From positions 1-47,695 of the forward strand of contig NZ_JAGSSV010000023.1 of assembly GCF_018145875.1 (NCBI RefSeq): a stretch of DNA of 47,695 nucleotides, read 5' to 3'. Source of the DNA: Marinomonas vulgaris (lineage in GTDB: Bacteria > Pseudomonadota > Gammaproteobacteria > Pseudomonadales > Marinomonadaceae). Position numbers and translations under genes: made by a program. Of the stretch, positions 37,850 to 46,865 are shown one piece after another. Every line of letters begins with the position of its first letter. Positions within the stretch are counted from its first letter, which is position 1. Under the pieces are notes generated by a model, which was not told the DNA's origin, ran no database searches, and saw nothing but the letters and a program-made list of their open reading frames with translations.

Positions 37850-38866
37850 GTGGGCATTAATAACAATGCATTATTTCGTCAAATAGAGATTTTAAGAGCT
37901 ATTCCAAATACACCAGATCGTGCTATGTCGACGGCAACAATACAAACTGTGTTAGAAGGGAAGGGGTTTAATGTACCTGCCCGTACTCTACAGAGGGATC
38001 TTAAAGTGTTAACCAAGCAGTTCAATTTAAACTGTGATACTTCAATGCCTATGTATAAGTGGAGTTTTAAAGGTAATAGTCCTATCAACTTTGAATCTAT
38101 GGATACCGCTACGGCTTTGACGTGGGTTCTTGCTCGAGATCAATTTTCAGGTCTACTCCCAAAAATTGTAATGGAACAGCTCAATCAGTATTTTGAAGCT
38201 GCTCAGAATTACTTAGATGGCTTAAGGCAAAATAGTCTTGTCGACTGGACAAAGCGTGTTGCTTCATTGCCAAATGGAAAACCTTTGATCCCTGCAAAAG
38301 TAGACGATAGAATTTGGTGGAATCTATCCCTTGCTTTGCTCGAAGGCTACGCATTAGACGTTGTATATAACAAACGCGGGGAGGGTGAACCGAAGAGCTA
38401 CGTCATTCATCCTTATGGGATGATTATTCGTCATAGTGTGAGCTATTTAGTTGGGTCAGCAAATGACCATCAAGATATTGCGCACTTTGCACTACATAGA
38501 TTTTTACAAGCAAAAAAATCTGATCAACCCTATCGCTCAGTACCTAGTTTTAAAATTCAAGATCATATTTCTAAGGGTGGGTTTGGTGTGAGAATGTCTG
38601 AAGGGTTAAGTTACGATGTTCAGCTTTACGCTACCATCAAGAAGGAATTGGCTCAGACGCTGCTGGAGACACCTCTAGGTTTTGATCAAGAGTTAAGGCT
38701 GTCAGATAGTTCTGATTCGTATGAGCTAATTGTTACTATTCCTAATGATCAGCAAACATTTATGTGGGTTTTAAGTCATGGCTCACAGATCAACGTCATA
38801 GAGCCTGTTGAATGGCGTGAAAAAATCCATGAACACGCTAAAGCCATCCTAAGCGCATCTATATAA
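37850..38866 (+). CDS. WYL-domain transcriptional regulator
   Basis: 338 aa. The N-terminal winged helix-turn-helix (about 5-75: ALFRQIEILRAIPNTP, STATIQTVLEGKGFNVPARTLQRDLKVL) is of the DeoR-like type that recognises DNA with the TLQRDL helix. A WYL domain follows (about 165-250: YVIHPYGMIIRHSVSYLVGS), where the name-giving WYL is SYL. A WCX-type C-terminal domain completes it (about 255-335). This layout is shared with regulators of mobile and defence loci such as BrxR and CapW. GTG at 37850 follows AGAGGGAT. It probably binds the TGTGACCA sites upstream and may control the two genes downstream, although a terminator separates them. Confidence 0.88.
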   Translation: MGINNNALFRQIEILRAIPNTPDRAMSTATIQTVLEGKGFNVPARTLQRDLKVLTKQFNLNCDTSMPMYKWSFKGNSPINFESMDTATALTWVLARDQFSGLLPKIVMEQLNQYFEAAQNYLDGLRQNSLVDWTKRVASLPNGKPLIPAKVDDRIWWNLSLALLEGYALDVVYNKRGEGEPKSYVIHPYGMIIRHSVSYLVGSANDHQDIAHFALHRFLQAKKSDQPYRSVPSFKIQDHISKGGFGVRMSEGLSYDVQLYATIKKELAQTLLETPLGFDQELRLSDSSDSYELIVTIPNDQQTFMWVLSHGSQINVIEPVEWREKIHEHAKAILSASI

Positions 38867-38895
38867 CCTATCAATTAAGATAAACCTTTCTCTCA

Positions 38896-38921
38896 TGCGT
38901 CACATGGTGACGCAGGTTTTT
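38896..38921 (+). terminator. Intrinsic terminator after the WYL regulator
   Basis: TGCGTCAC (38896-38903) and GTGACGCA (38907-38914) form a perfect stem with an ATG loop, followed by GGTTTTT. It separates the regulator's transcript from the next two genes. Confidence 0.85.
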
Positions 38922-39005
38922 GTATTCACCCTGTTATTTTGTGTTCCTTCTGTTAGTATCGAAAAGTCAACTGATTGATTTTTGTACTTTAATGCTGGAG
39001 TGCGT

Positions 39006-39854
39006 ATGGCGGAAATGAACTTGGGTGCAGTAATCTGTAAGGTGAATCTCAAAATTAAAGGTATTTCTGTAGATCCGGAAACAGGGGCTGTCTTGTTTTC
39101 GTTGTTTGGTAATTCAGGTAATAAAGACACAAATTCATCCGGAAAGCTATTCGGTTGCATTGCTAGAATTTCAAACAACAGTGAGTTGAAAAAGGTAGAA
39201 AAAAGAAAAGCAGGTCTTAAGCTTGAAAGTGACCGATTTACCCTTAGCGTAACACCTAATCAGTATTTTGAAATTATTTATCGGTTTGATGCAAATGCAA
39301 ACTCCTTAGACCTATCCGACCCTATAAAAAAGATAGTCTGTGATGAGGTTTATGGATACTTTCAAATCAATCAATCTAATAGTCATAATTTAATTAAACA
39401 AAAACAAATGATTGATAATTCTGCGTACGAAGCAGCTGGTTGTGGTTGCGTTCAAGATTCATATGAGTCAGCAAAAATACTTCATACTTTATCTGAAGGT
39501 CAGTCTTTTACAGTCGAAGTTGAAGGGCATGACACAGTTCAAATACATTTTCCTGTGGAGCCGCCTAAGCCAATTCCAAAAGTTGATAATAACTCAATAG
39601 AGTTAATCGGTTATAGAGTTAAAGCTATAGATTTCGAATTAAATCAGATAGCGGTTTTGACTGATACTGAGAAGAAAAAAAATATAGTTTTAAGTCCAGA
39701 AGAGTTTAATAAATTTCATCAAAAATATGCTGATGGAATTTTATCAAAAAGTGTGATTTTTAATTTTGTTGTAAAAGAGCAAGTTGGCAAGAAATTTAAT
39801 TTAATCTCTTTCTGCTCATTCCGAAATGAACAGATAGAGCTTAACAATGTTTGA
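39006..39854 (+). CDS. Unknown 282-aa protein translationally coupled to the giant recombinase
   Basis: I do not recognise this family. GGAG five bases before the ATG at 39006 sets the start. The protein is soluble-looking, with no signal peptide or membrane helix. The N-terminal half is beta-rich (VICKVNLKIKGISVDPETGAVLFSLFG; FTLSVTPNQYFEIIYRFD), with a CGC motif near residue 150 (AAGCGCVQDSY). A Pro-rich hinge (VEPPKPIPKV near 190) precedes a second lysine-rich part. Its last 8 bp overlap the start of the 1755-aa recombinase gene, so the two are made together and may act as partners. Codon use looks AT-rich compared with the core genes. Confidence 0.75.
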   Translation: MAEMNLGAVICKVNLKIKGISVDPETGAVLFSLFGNSGNKDTNSSGKLFGCIARISNNSELKKVEKRKAGLKLESDRFTLSVTPNQYFEIIYRFDANANSLDLSDPIKKIVCDEVYGYFQINQSNSHNLIKQKQMIDNSAYEAAGCGCVQDSYESAKILHTLSEGQSFTVEVEGHDTVQIHFPVEPPKPIPKVDNNSIELIGYRVKAIDFELNQIAVLTDTEKKKNIVLSPEEFNKFHQKYADGILSKSVIFNFVVKEQVGKKFNLISFCSFRNEQIELNNV

Positions 39855-42800
39855 CTTAGATCTTTTCATATCTCGCTGGCCGGATGATATTACGGCAATT
39901 TGCCACAACTCCGCTATACGTTGCTATATTAGATTATTTTATGATGCTGGTATTGCTAAGGATTTACTAGGCCCAATATCTTTCATAGAAAGTCAGGTAG
40001 GAATTGAGCCTTTTGACAACTATGACGAAAGCTTACTATTAAATAATACGAGAAATAAACTTGTAGCTTATGCAATTTCATCCTTGGCAGCTATGAAACA
40101 TCAACATATTAATGATGATTGCAAGCAGATTGTTTGCTTTTTGAAAATATCAGTTTTTATTTCATTATTTAGTGATGGTGTACGTATTAATTCATCATCC
40201 ACTATAATGGAAGCTGCTCGAGATATTAGACGATTAATTGCTAACCCCCCAAAAGAGTTGTTTGAAGTTCCCAAGGAATTTGGGCTGTTAGAGTCGATAG
40301 AATATATAGTCAATATAGACTTTAAGAGGAATAAACTAAAAGGTTCTTTTTTAAAAGAAGTTAAAAGAGGTTGGTATATTTTTGTTCAGTTAAAAAGTCG
40401 CCCACCTGTTAAAATTATCCTACCTCGAAAGAAACAACACCATAAACCACAGGTTCACACGCAGCCATTGCCTTTTTTTGGCAGTGAATTGACGATAGAT
40501 GACCCCGAAGAAACTCAGATCATTGAGTTAGATGATAATTCGGTATTTCCTATCCGATCAGCACAGCGAGATTTATTTCGAAATCAAATTATTGAAACTA
40601 GAGAGCAACTTGGCCTGCTGCTTAGCCCGGTGCGTCTTTCATTACTTGAGATATATGGTGTTCAGCTGTGGCTACGTTCAACGTCCAGCTCAATATCATC
40701 TGTATTAGTATCATTAGCTATGCTCACTACGTTAAAAGAGCATGAAATATTGGGTCTAAATGTTACTAGTTCAACCGCTGAAGTAGAGTCAATAATGAGT
40801 GATAAGGCTGCCTATGGTGTCATCGATCTTGAGGCGAATGTTTACTGGCGTAAAGAATTAGATGTTCAAAATTGTTTTACTCCTACAGAAGAACACTTAC
40901 CTTGGCTAAATGAGCATAACGAATGGTTAGCACTGCCCATTCCTCTGATTTTTAACCAAATTATGTCTGGTGTGGTGCTGGATTCACCTCAATGCACTGT
41001 CAAGACTTGGCTCAACCTTAGTGACGAAAAACAAGCAAAAGAGTTTCTTAATAGTGCATGTAGAGAAATTCGAGAATTGGGTCAATCACACAGACCAATT
41101 AGTAGAAGAGCTCTTCGCTATTCTCTGTTTGCTCGCATTGCAGATCAGTTTGGGCAACATATTGCGTCGTTGATTTTTGCAAACAACAGCTTTTCTAATT
41201 CCACTAGACATTACTACATGGCTGCTAGTGCTGAACATCTTCAGCTATTGTATGCTCAAGCAATAAGTTTATTTACACCAGTTGAGACATCCAATGTTAA
41301 GGCTATTGGTCAAACAGGTACGGTAGGATCTCGCCTATCTATTTCAGCTGATTCTTTTAAAGAAAGGTTAGTTTATAACATAAATGTTTTAAACGAGCTC
41401 CTGTTGACAGTAAAAAGTGAAAAAGATCCAGAGCAATTGAAACATATTTATAATTTAGTCGCTTCTTATACTGTCACTATGTTCGCTTGTGCTACTAGTC
41501 ATCGCCGACATAATTCAGTTTTTATTGAGCATTCCTGTTGGAATCATGATTATACGCAGGTATTAATTGCAGACAAAATTTTCTTTGGTGAAAGTGCGGC
41601 TCGCGTCATTGCGGTCCCAGAGGTAATGACAGCTCAAATTAAAAATACAAAAGGTTGGATTGAGCAAATTATTAAGCGCTTAATAGTAATAGGGCATCCT
41701 TTTTATAAAATATTATCAGCTTCATTATCAAGGAAAGGAAATAGCCCTTTCCTTGGTTGTTGGACGGATAGTAATACACTTAAAACCGCAGAAACCTCGC
41801 AGATATCCTTGTTTTTAGGCTCCGACTGGACGTTGCCTCAGAACGCCCTTAGACAGTTATCTTATCAAACTATGCTTCTGCAAGCTCAATCAAGTGGATA
41901 TTTAGATCATCAGATGGGTCATGTTTCCTCTGCTCTTAATTATTTCCAGAATACATCCTTAAGGAGCTTACATGATGATGAGCAAAATCAGCATCGAGAA
42001 ATAATTCAGGACGTTTTGGGCATACTCGGCTTTGTGAATTTAAGGCGTACAAAATTTAGTAACGACAAAAATCTCAATATCGCATCTTTTTTACCAGAAA
42101 CAATTAATGGTAATAACTCTGAAACGACGAAAGAGTCAGCAAATAATGCTTTAGTTAGCATCATGGCAGAAATAAAAGATTCTAATGACTCCATATATGA
42201 GCTTATTAATAAGAAGCTTTCTCATCAACCTTTCATACACGAAGAAGCCTTGAAGCAATTAGAAATGCTAATTGTTGATGATAATGGAGAACAGTTGGAT
42301 GATGAGGCGTTTGAAAATCTACTCAAAGGCGTTTATCTTAAAAGCCCCAAAATTGAAACCGTTTTCCCATATAGAATGCACATTGCCGAGGATGTTTATA
42401 GTATCTTCTTTCCTCAATTTATTGAGCTGGTTAGATCAATATTTAGTGATCGTAGGCCTCAAAATGAAGATGATTTGAAGACAGCTTTGCTGCTGTCAAT
42501 TATTTTTGATGGTCAAGATTCTATCATTAAGTTTTTTAGATCCAGTGCTGAGAAAATCTTAAAAATAGAGAATATAACCTATGTTGATCATTATCTTACG
42601 GGTGAAATTTTAAAGCAACCTGTTATTTTTGCTGGTGTTACGAGTACGCTATTGATTCTATTATTGAATAATTCTAACTCAAATAAGGTTCAATTTAATA
42701 TTCAGGAGCTTGATCGGCGTCTGGAGGTTTTGAAAGAAAGTAATGTTAAAAATAATTTAAACAGCGTAACGAAATCTTTGTTGGATTTTACTAGCGCTGC

Positions 42801-45114
42801 AGTATGTGAGTTTAAAACTGAAACTTGGAGTGTTTCTGACTTCTTCAAACATATCAGCATCAGTCCTCGTCAGTACGAAAGTGGTGTTTTGTTTGGCCTA
42901 CGGCAAAAAAAGGTTAAAACCAAAGATTTATCGGCGCATGCTCTAGAACGATTAATCTCGCCAACACAGTATTTTCCACTCAACAATACTCAGGAATTAT
43001 CTGCTGTTCAAGAACAGGTTATTGAAAAAAGGACGTATAAAGCGACTAAAGATAAAGTGTTTTATAAAGCGTTTTTTAAAGACTTACTTCAAGCACTTGA
43101 TGATTGTAATAATAATTCAAAGAGGGGGATTCTAGTCTTTTGGAATCGTTTAATCAGCGATGGTAAAGAGTCTCGCACTTCTGTTACTGAATTAGTAAAC
43201 AGTTCCAATTCGTTACCTGAAATCATTGTTCTAATCCTTACTTGGTTGCTTGAGGCAGCCTGTCGGAAAGGAAAAAGAAACACATGGCTGGCAGTATCAA
43301 CAATCAAAACTTACTTGTCTACAATAGGTCCTGCATTGTGCGAGCTATGTGCGAATAAGTCGCTGTTATCTTTAGATTACGACGATCTTATTGATGTCTA
43401 TCAAGCAGTGATCGATATGGGTGAGGAGACTCACGCCAAGACTAGATCGAACCGATTAATGGACTTCCATAAGCAATGTCGCAAATATTTTCAGTTTCCT
43501 AAGATAGATTGGCAAGACCTTGATGTACCACTAACCGACGAAGAGATCACCAGAAATATCATTACACATGTGGAGTATGAAAGGGCGATTTGTCTATTAG
43601 AAAATGATCCATATTTCACTCCATCAGCTCGTGAGGCTTGTATTGTAGCTTTAGTAATTAGTTATCGATTAATGGCAAGGCGTGGAGAGATCCGACGTTT
43701 GCGAGTAAACGATTGGTGTGCCCATAGTGGTCTATGCTCAATTCGCAGTAATGTTTTTGGTAGTACCAAGACGGTTAAGGGTAACAGGCGAATCCCCTAC
43801 AAGATTTTGATGACAGAAGCTGAGCATGATCGAATTCAGGCTTTCGTTGAGGAAGCAAAAAGGCAGGGTGATAACCCGCCATTGTTTTATGATTCCCTAT
43901 TTCCTAGACGCATTCGGAGCATGGATAAAACATTTAATCGGGTAACAGAGGCGCTTCAATTGGCAACAGGCGATAAAAATACGCGTCTTTATGATTGTCG
44001 TCATGCGGGTATTAATTTTGTTGCAACTGCCCTGCAACTAAGTGATAACCAAGCAGATCCGATTGCATTATCCATCAAAAGGTGGTTGCCATGCGGTAGT
44101 TTCGCGGAGTTTCAAGAAAGCTTTTTTCAAGTGACTATAGGTAATCCGTCAACACGTCATGCTTTGTTACCTGCACTGGCACAGATGGTTGGCCACAGTT
44201 CAGCGACGACAACTACCAATAACTATATTCATTTAACTGGCTATTGGCGTTGGCTTTCAGTAGAGCAGACATTTAGGTCCCTTAAAACCTTAGACAGCGA
44301 TTTATACGCTCTTGTACAAACGTCTAAAGAGCAGCTTTTTCGACAAAAAAATAAAACTGGTTTATCCGCTTCATATTGTGTAATTGAGGATTTAATCAAG
44401 AGCAGTGCTGTGTCCAACCTTATCAATAATAGTGGAATCGATTTTCCGGAACTTGAACTTAGTAACGTCATGATAGACACAGTTACAGCGCAATTGGAAA
44501 TGATCAAAGATATAGAGCGCTCGTTGCGAGTGCTAGAAAACTTAACTTTTTCCTCTAAGAATCTAAAAATTGATCTTCATTCTGAGCAAGCTCAATATGT
44601 AATTGAAAAAGCTGATCTTGAAACTAGCTTTGTTAATCACGTTTGGAGTGCCTTTCAGGATACATTACAGCGAGATGTTGGTTACCGAGCCTTTTCAATA
44701 CCCGCTCGGGAGGAAAATATTTTGCTTCCTAAGCCGTATCGTCCAAAAGCAGCCAAAGCTTATTTGTTAAATCAAAGCTTTTGGTCGCTTTTAGCCAAAC
44801 TTTTATCTTTGGATAAGGGTGAACAGCATCAATTGTTATTGCTTTGGGGAAATGCATGGGACGGCAATAGTCGAGTATGCAAAGTGCCAATAAATGAGAA
44901 AGTTCAATGGGAGGAAATAAGTAATAAATTGTCTTGGTCACCGATTTTTTCATCTGAGACGTTAAGGCGTCGGCAAAACTTAGGTGTGATCGTGGAGTGT
45001 TGCGAACTGAGATACCTTGCAAAGAAAGATGAAGAAGAAATAACATTGGTTGTGCTTAGCCATGCTTTATTTTTATTGTCCTTACTAAAAAAAGTAGTCA
45101 ATCAGCATGGATAA
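39847..45114 (+). CDS. Giant tyrosine-recombinase-like protein (1755 aa) with duplicated recombinase folds
   Basis: Residues about 1140-1465 form a phage-integrase domain. An N-terminal core-binding helical part (VSTIKTYLSTIGPAL) precedes a catalytic part with Arg1278 (ARRGEIRRL), Lys1308 or Lys1311 (TKTVKGNRR), Arg1385-His1386 (YDCRHAG; Tyr1382 where His is usual), His1450 (MVGHSSATT) and nucleophile Tyr1460 (NNYIH). The expected R-K-x-R-H-Y set is therefore complete but for box II His. Residues about 280-460 read as a second, inactive copy: LTTLKEHEILGL (Lys297 for Arg), RALRYSLFA (Arg424), NNSFSNSTRHYY (His lost). Residues 480-1140 and 1465-1755 match nothing I know. Ordinary integrases are 300-450 aa. 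It overlaps the 282-aa gene by 8 bp. Confidence 0.85.
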   Translation: MFDLDLFISRWPDDITAICHNSAIRCYIRLFYDAGIAKDLLGPISFIESQVGIEPFDNYDESLLLNNTRNKLVAYAISSLAAMKHQHINDDCKQIVCFLKISVFISLFSDGVRINSSSTIMEAARDIRRLIANPPKELFEVPKEFGLLESIEYIVNIDFKRNKLKGSFLKEVKRGWYIFVQLKSRPPVKIILPRKKQHHKPQVHTQPLPFFGSELTIDDPEETQIIELDDNSVFPIRSAQRDLFRNQIIETREQLGLLLSPVRLSLLEIYGVQLWLRSTSSSISSVLVSLAMLTTLKEHEILGLNVTSSTAEVESIMSDKAAYGVIDLEANVYWRKELDVQNCFTPTEEHLPWLNEHNEWLALPIPLIFNQIMSGVVLDSPQCTVKTWLNLSDEKQAKEFLNSACREIRELGQSHRPISRRALRYSLFARIADQFGQHIASLIFANNSFSNSTRHYYMAASAEHLQLLYAQAISLFTPVETSNVKAIGQTGTVGSRLSISADSFKERLVYNINVLNELLLTVKSEKDPEQLKHIYNLVASYTVTMFACATSHRRHNSVFIEHSCWNHDYTQVLIADKIFFGESAARVIAVPEVMTAQIKNTKGWIEQIIKRLIVIGHPFYKILSASLSRKGNSPFLGCWTDSNTLKTAETSQISLFLGSDWTLPQNALRQLSYQTMLLQAQSSGYLDHQMGHVSSALNYFQNTSLRSLHDDEQNQHREIIQDVLGILGFVNLRRTKFSNDKNLNIASFLPETINGNNSETTKESANNALVSIMAEIKDSNDSIYELINKKLSHQPFIHEEALKQLEMLIVDDNGEQLDDEAFENLLKGVYLKSPKIETVFPYRMHIAEDVYSIFFPQFIELVRSIFSDRRPQNEDDLKTALLLSIIFDGQDSIIKFFRSSAEKILKIENITYVDHYLTGEILKQPVIFAGVTSTLLILLLNNSNSNKVQFNIQELDRRLEVLKESNVKNNLNSVTKSLLDFTSAAVCEFKTETWSVSDFFKHISISPRQYESGVLFGLRQKKVKTKDLSAHALERLISPTQYFPLNNTQELSAVQEQVIEKRTYKATKDKVFYKAFFKDLLQALDDCNNNSKRGILVFWNRLISDGKESRTSVTELVNSSNSLPEIIVLILTWLLEAACRKGKRNTWLAVSTIKTYLSTIGPALCELCANKSLLSLDYDDLIDVYQAVIDMGEETHAKTRSNRLMDFHKQCRKYFQFPKIDWQDLDVPLTDEEITRNIITHVEYERAICLLENDPYFTPSAREACIVALVISYRLMARRGEIRRLRVNDWCAHSGLCSIRSNVFGSTKTVKGNRRIPYKILMTEAEHDRIQAFVEEAKRQGDNPPLFYDSLFPRRIRSMDKTFNRVTEALQLATGDKNTRLYDCRHAGINFVATALQLSDNQADPIALSIKRWLPCGSFAEFQESFFQVTIGNPSTRHALLPALAQMVGHSSATTTTNNYIHLTGYWRWLSVEQTFRSLKTLDSDLYALVQTSKEQLFRQKNKTGLSASYCVIEDLIKSSAVSNLINNSGIDFPELELSNVMIDTVTAQLEMIKDIERSLRVLENLTFSSKNLKIDLHSEQAQYVIEKADLETSFVNHVWSAFQDTLQRDVGYRAFSIPAREENILLPKPYRPKAAKAYLLNQSFWSLLAKLLSLDKGEQHQLLLLWGNAWDGNSRVCKVPINEKVQWEEISNKLSWSPIFSSETLRRRQNLGVIVECCELRYLAKKDEEEITLVVLSHALFLLSLLKKVVNQHG

Positions 45115-45237
45115 TAAATACATACTCCATAGATATGAAAGCAAGTAAATTATTTTCATTATCATGTGAACGTTATGTTTCGTTGTATGTATTTAGTATG
45201 TTAGTCAATCGCTCATTTAAAAATGGAGTAATCGGCA

Positions 45238-45807
45238 ATGAAAATATTGTACATCCACGGATTTGGTTCAAAGTTTAAGCCCCAATCGGATAAGGTAAAA
45301 AGTCTGTCCTCTCTTGGGGTCGTTTACGGAATAGACATTGACTACACCGATCGCAGATCAGTTATTACTCAACAATTACGAGACGTTATCATCCAGAAAG
45401 ACATTGAGTTATTAGTTGGTACGTCAATGGGCGGGTATTTTTCTGCCGAAGTTGGTCTAATGGTTGGTCTTCCTTATGTCATGATCAATCCAGCGATGAG
45501 CCCTAGAACCACTCTTAGTAAGTACATTGGTGAAGGCGTTGACTACTATGGCAGGCCTTATCACTTAGAAGAAAGTATAGTGGAAGAATACGACCAAATG
45601 GCACTGGAAAAGCAGCATGGGCTTCTTCTACTGGATAAGGGTGACGAGCTTATTGATTACAGAGAAACCGTACGGTTGTTACCTGATATACAGACTTTGA
45701 TATTCGAGGGTGGATCGCATCGCTTTGATCACATTGACGAATCTTTAGAAACTATTCAGCAATACGCAAATAGGCTGTCTGTAGTATTGGGGTTTGGGGA
45801 GTATTGA
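45238..45807 (+). CDS. YqiA/UPF0227-type alpha/beta-hydrolase esterase
   Basis: 189-aa small serine esterase. ILYIHGFGSK forms the oxyanion region, the nucleophile is Ser63 in LVGTSMGGYF, the acid is in LDKGDELIDY (near 140), and His is in GGSHRFDHID (near 162). Length and sequence pattern match YqiA/YcfP-type proteins; YqiA of E. coli hydrolyses short acyl esters, and the natural substrate is unknown. A weak GGAGTAATCGGCA precedes the ATG. It follows the recombinase after 123 bp, which contain nothing I can identify. Confidence 0.85.
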   Translation: MKILYIHGFGSKFKPQSDKVKSLSSLGVVYGIDIDYTDRRSVITQQLRDVIIQKDIELLVGTSMGGYFSAEVGLMVGLPYVMINPAMSPRTTLSKYIGEGVDYYGRPYHLEESIVEEYDQMALEKQHGLLLLDKGDELIDYRETVRLLPDIQTLIFEGGSHRFDHIDESLETIQQYANRLSVVLGFGEY

Positions 45808-45968
45808 ACTTAAAAATAATCTGTCTATTTTCTTAGTCTTAAGTAGATAGCTTTTACCTTTATTAAAGTGCGCTACAAGTTTGCATTTAAATAAATTTCG
45901 GTGGTAGCCTTTATATTTTTTATCGAGATCTTGTTTTAAACGAAGTTTAATGAAATTTAAGAGGTTTT

Positions 45969-46544
45969 ATGGTTACTGATTCAATAGCTCCAATTGATGA
46001 CTTTATAAACAGGTTTACGCATTATAAAATTGATATTTGTCAAGGAAGAGAATTTATTTCGACGGGTTTTTTGCAGTCATGTCGATTAATTGACCTCCTA
46101 CTGGATGATAGTGGTTTTAGAAAATCGTTTTATATGAATGGGATTGTCTATAATGTAAAGAAACTATCAATTAACTCAATGCATCAACTTATTAATATTT
46201 TAGTAGTAAAAGAAAGCAGTAGCAGTTTTATAAATGCTAGTGCTTATGATACGAATGATAGATTTTACAATGATTTTTCAAAAAGTCATCATCCTACCAA
46301 TGAAGAGTTAGAGTACTTAACCTTGTTTTCAAATCAAGGTGAATGTCATATTAATGTTAAATTTGTCGATAGCTCCGCTTCTATTCGATACCAAGCGCTA
46401 TCTCCTCATGAAATCTCTCTTTTATTTGACGAAAGTGGAAATATCCACACAGCTTTAAAATTTGATGATCGCTTATTTCAATGTAGCATGCTAGAGATAT
46501 TTCCAAAGACAAATAAAGTCAAACTTTCTGTCAAGAAATGTTGA
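45969..46544 (+). CDS. Unknown 191-aa protein
   Basis: No family recognised. The ATG at 45969 follows AAGAGG at good spacing. The protein has no signal peptide or membrane span, is rich in Ser, Asn and Asp, and ends in a Lys-rich, Cys-terminated tail (KVKLSVKKC). Segments such as INSMHQLINILVVKESSSSF are weakly helical. The low-GC codon use (many ATA, TTA, AAT) resembles the genes before it and suggests an acquired gene. A 161-bp gap upstream of it shows nothing identifiable. Confidence 0.6.
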   Translation: MVTDSIAPIDDFINRFTHYKIDICQGREFISTGFLQSCRLIDLLLDDSGFRKSFYMNGIVYNVKKLSINSMHQLINILVVKESSSSFINASAYDTNDRFYNDFSKSHHPTNEELEYLTLFSNQGECHINVKFVDSSASIRYQALSPHEISLLFDESGNIHTALKFDDRLFQCSMLEIFPKTNKVKLSVKKC

Positions 46545-46571
46545 AGGAAACACTGTTTAAAAGAGCCCCAT

Positions 46572-46821
46572 ATGAGTAAAGCTGTTGATTTAGTCGGTGA
46601 CATACACGGTCATAGTGTTGAGTTTGAGCAGTTACTATCTGATATTGGATACGAGCCTTTTCAAAAAGGGTACAGACACTCTGAGCGAAACTTTATCATG
46701 GTTGGTGATCTTATCGATGGTAGTGGCAGTAACTGAAGGCCAACACCGTGTCGTTGAGATTGCGCGCAGCATGGTTGAAGAGGGTAACGGTATTGTTGTG
46801 ATGGGCAACTATGAGTTTTAA
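46572..46821 (+). pseudogene. Metallophosphoesterase remnant (frameshifted and truncated)
   Basis: The ATG at 46572 opens a calcineurin-type phosphoesterase start: LVGDIHGH (metal motif GDxHG) and, near residue 45, MVGDLID, where GDLIDRG is expected. The frame then fails and stops at 46734-46736. The sequence resumes in another frame with RVVEIARSMVEEGNGIVVMGNYEF (GNHE motif altered to GNYE) and stops at 46819-46821. About 80 residues of a protein normally several times longer remain, so it is non-functional. Lost function was probably a PrpE/ApaH-like Ser/Thr or dinucleotide phosphatase. Confidence 0.85.
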
Positions 46822-46865
46822 GTTGCTGATTTTTATGTTTATGGAATATTTCAAAAGGAAGAGAA

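Noticed and set aside
37850..45114. Assignment to BREX, CBASS or the Gamma-Mobile-Trio (GmtY/Z/X)
   Set aside because: The WYL regulator resembles BrxR/CapW and the locus has a tyrosine recombinase, but no BREX or CBASS effector genes are present. The 1755-aa size and gene order do not match what I remember of GMT; a search of the proteins against GmtY/Z/X would decide.
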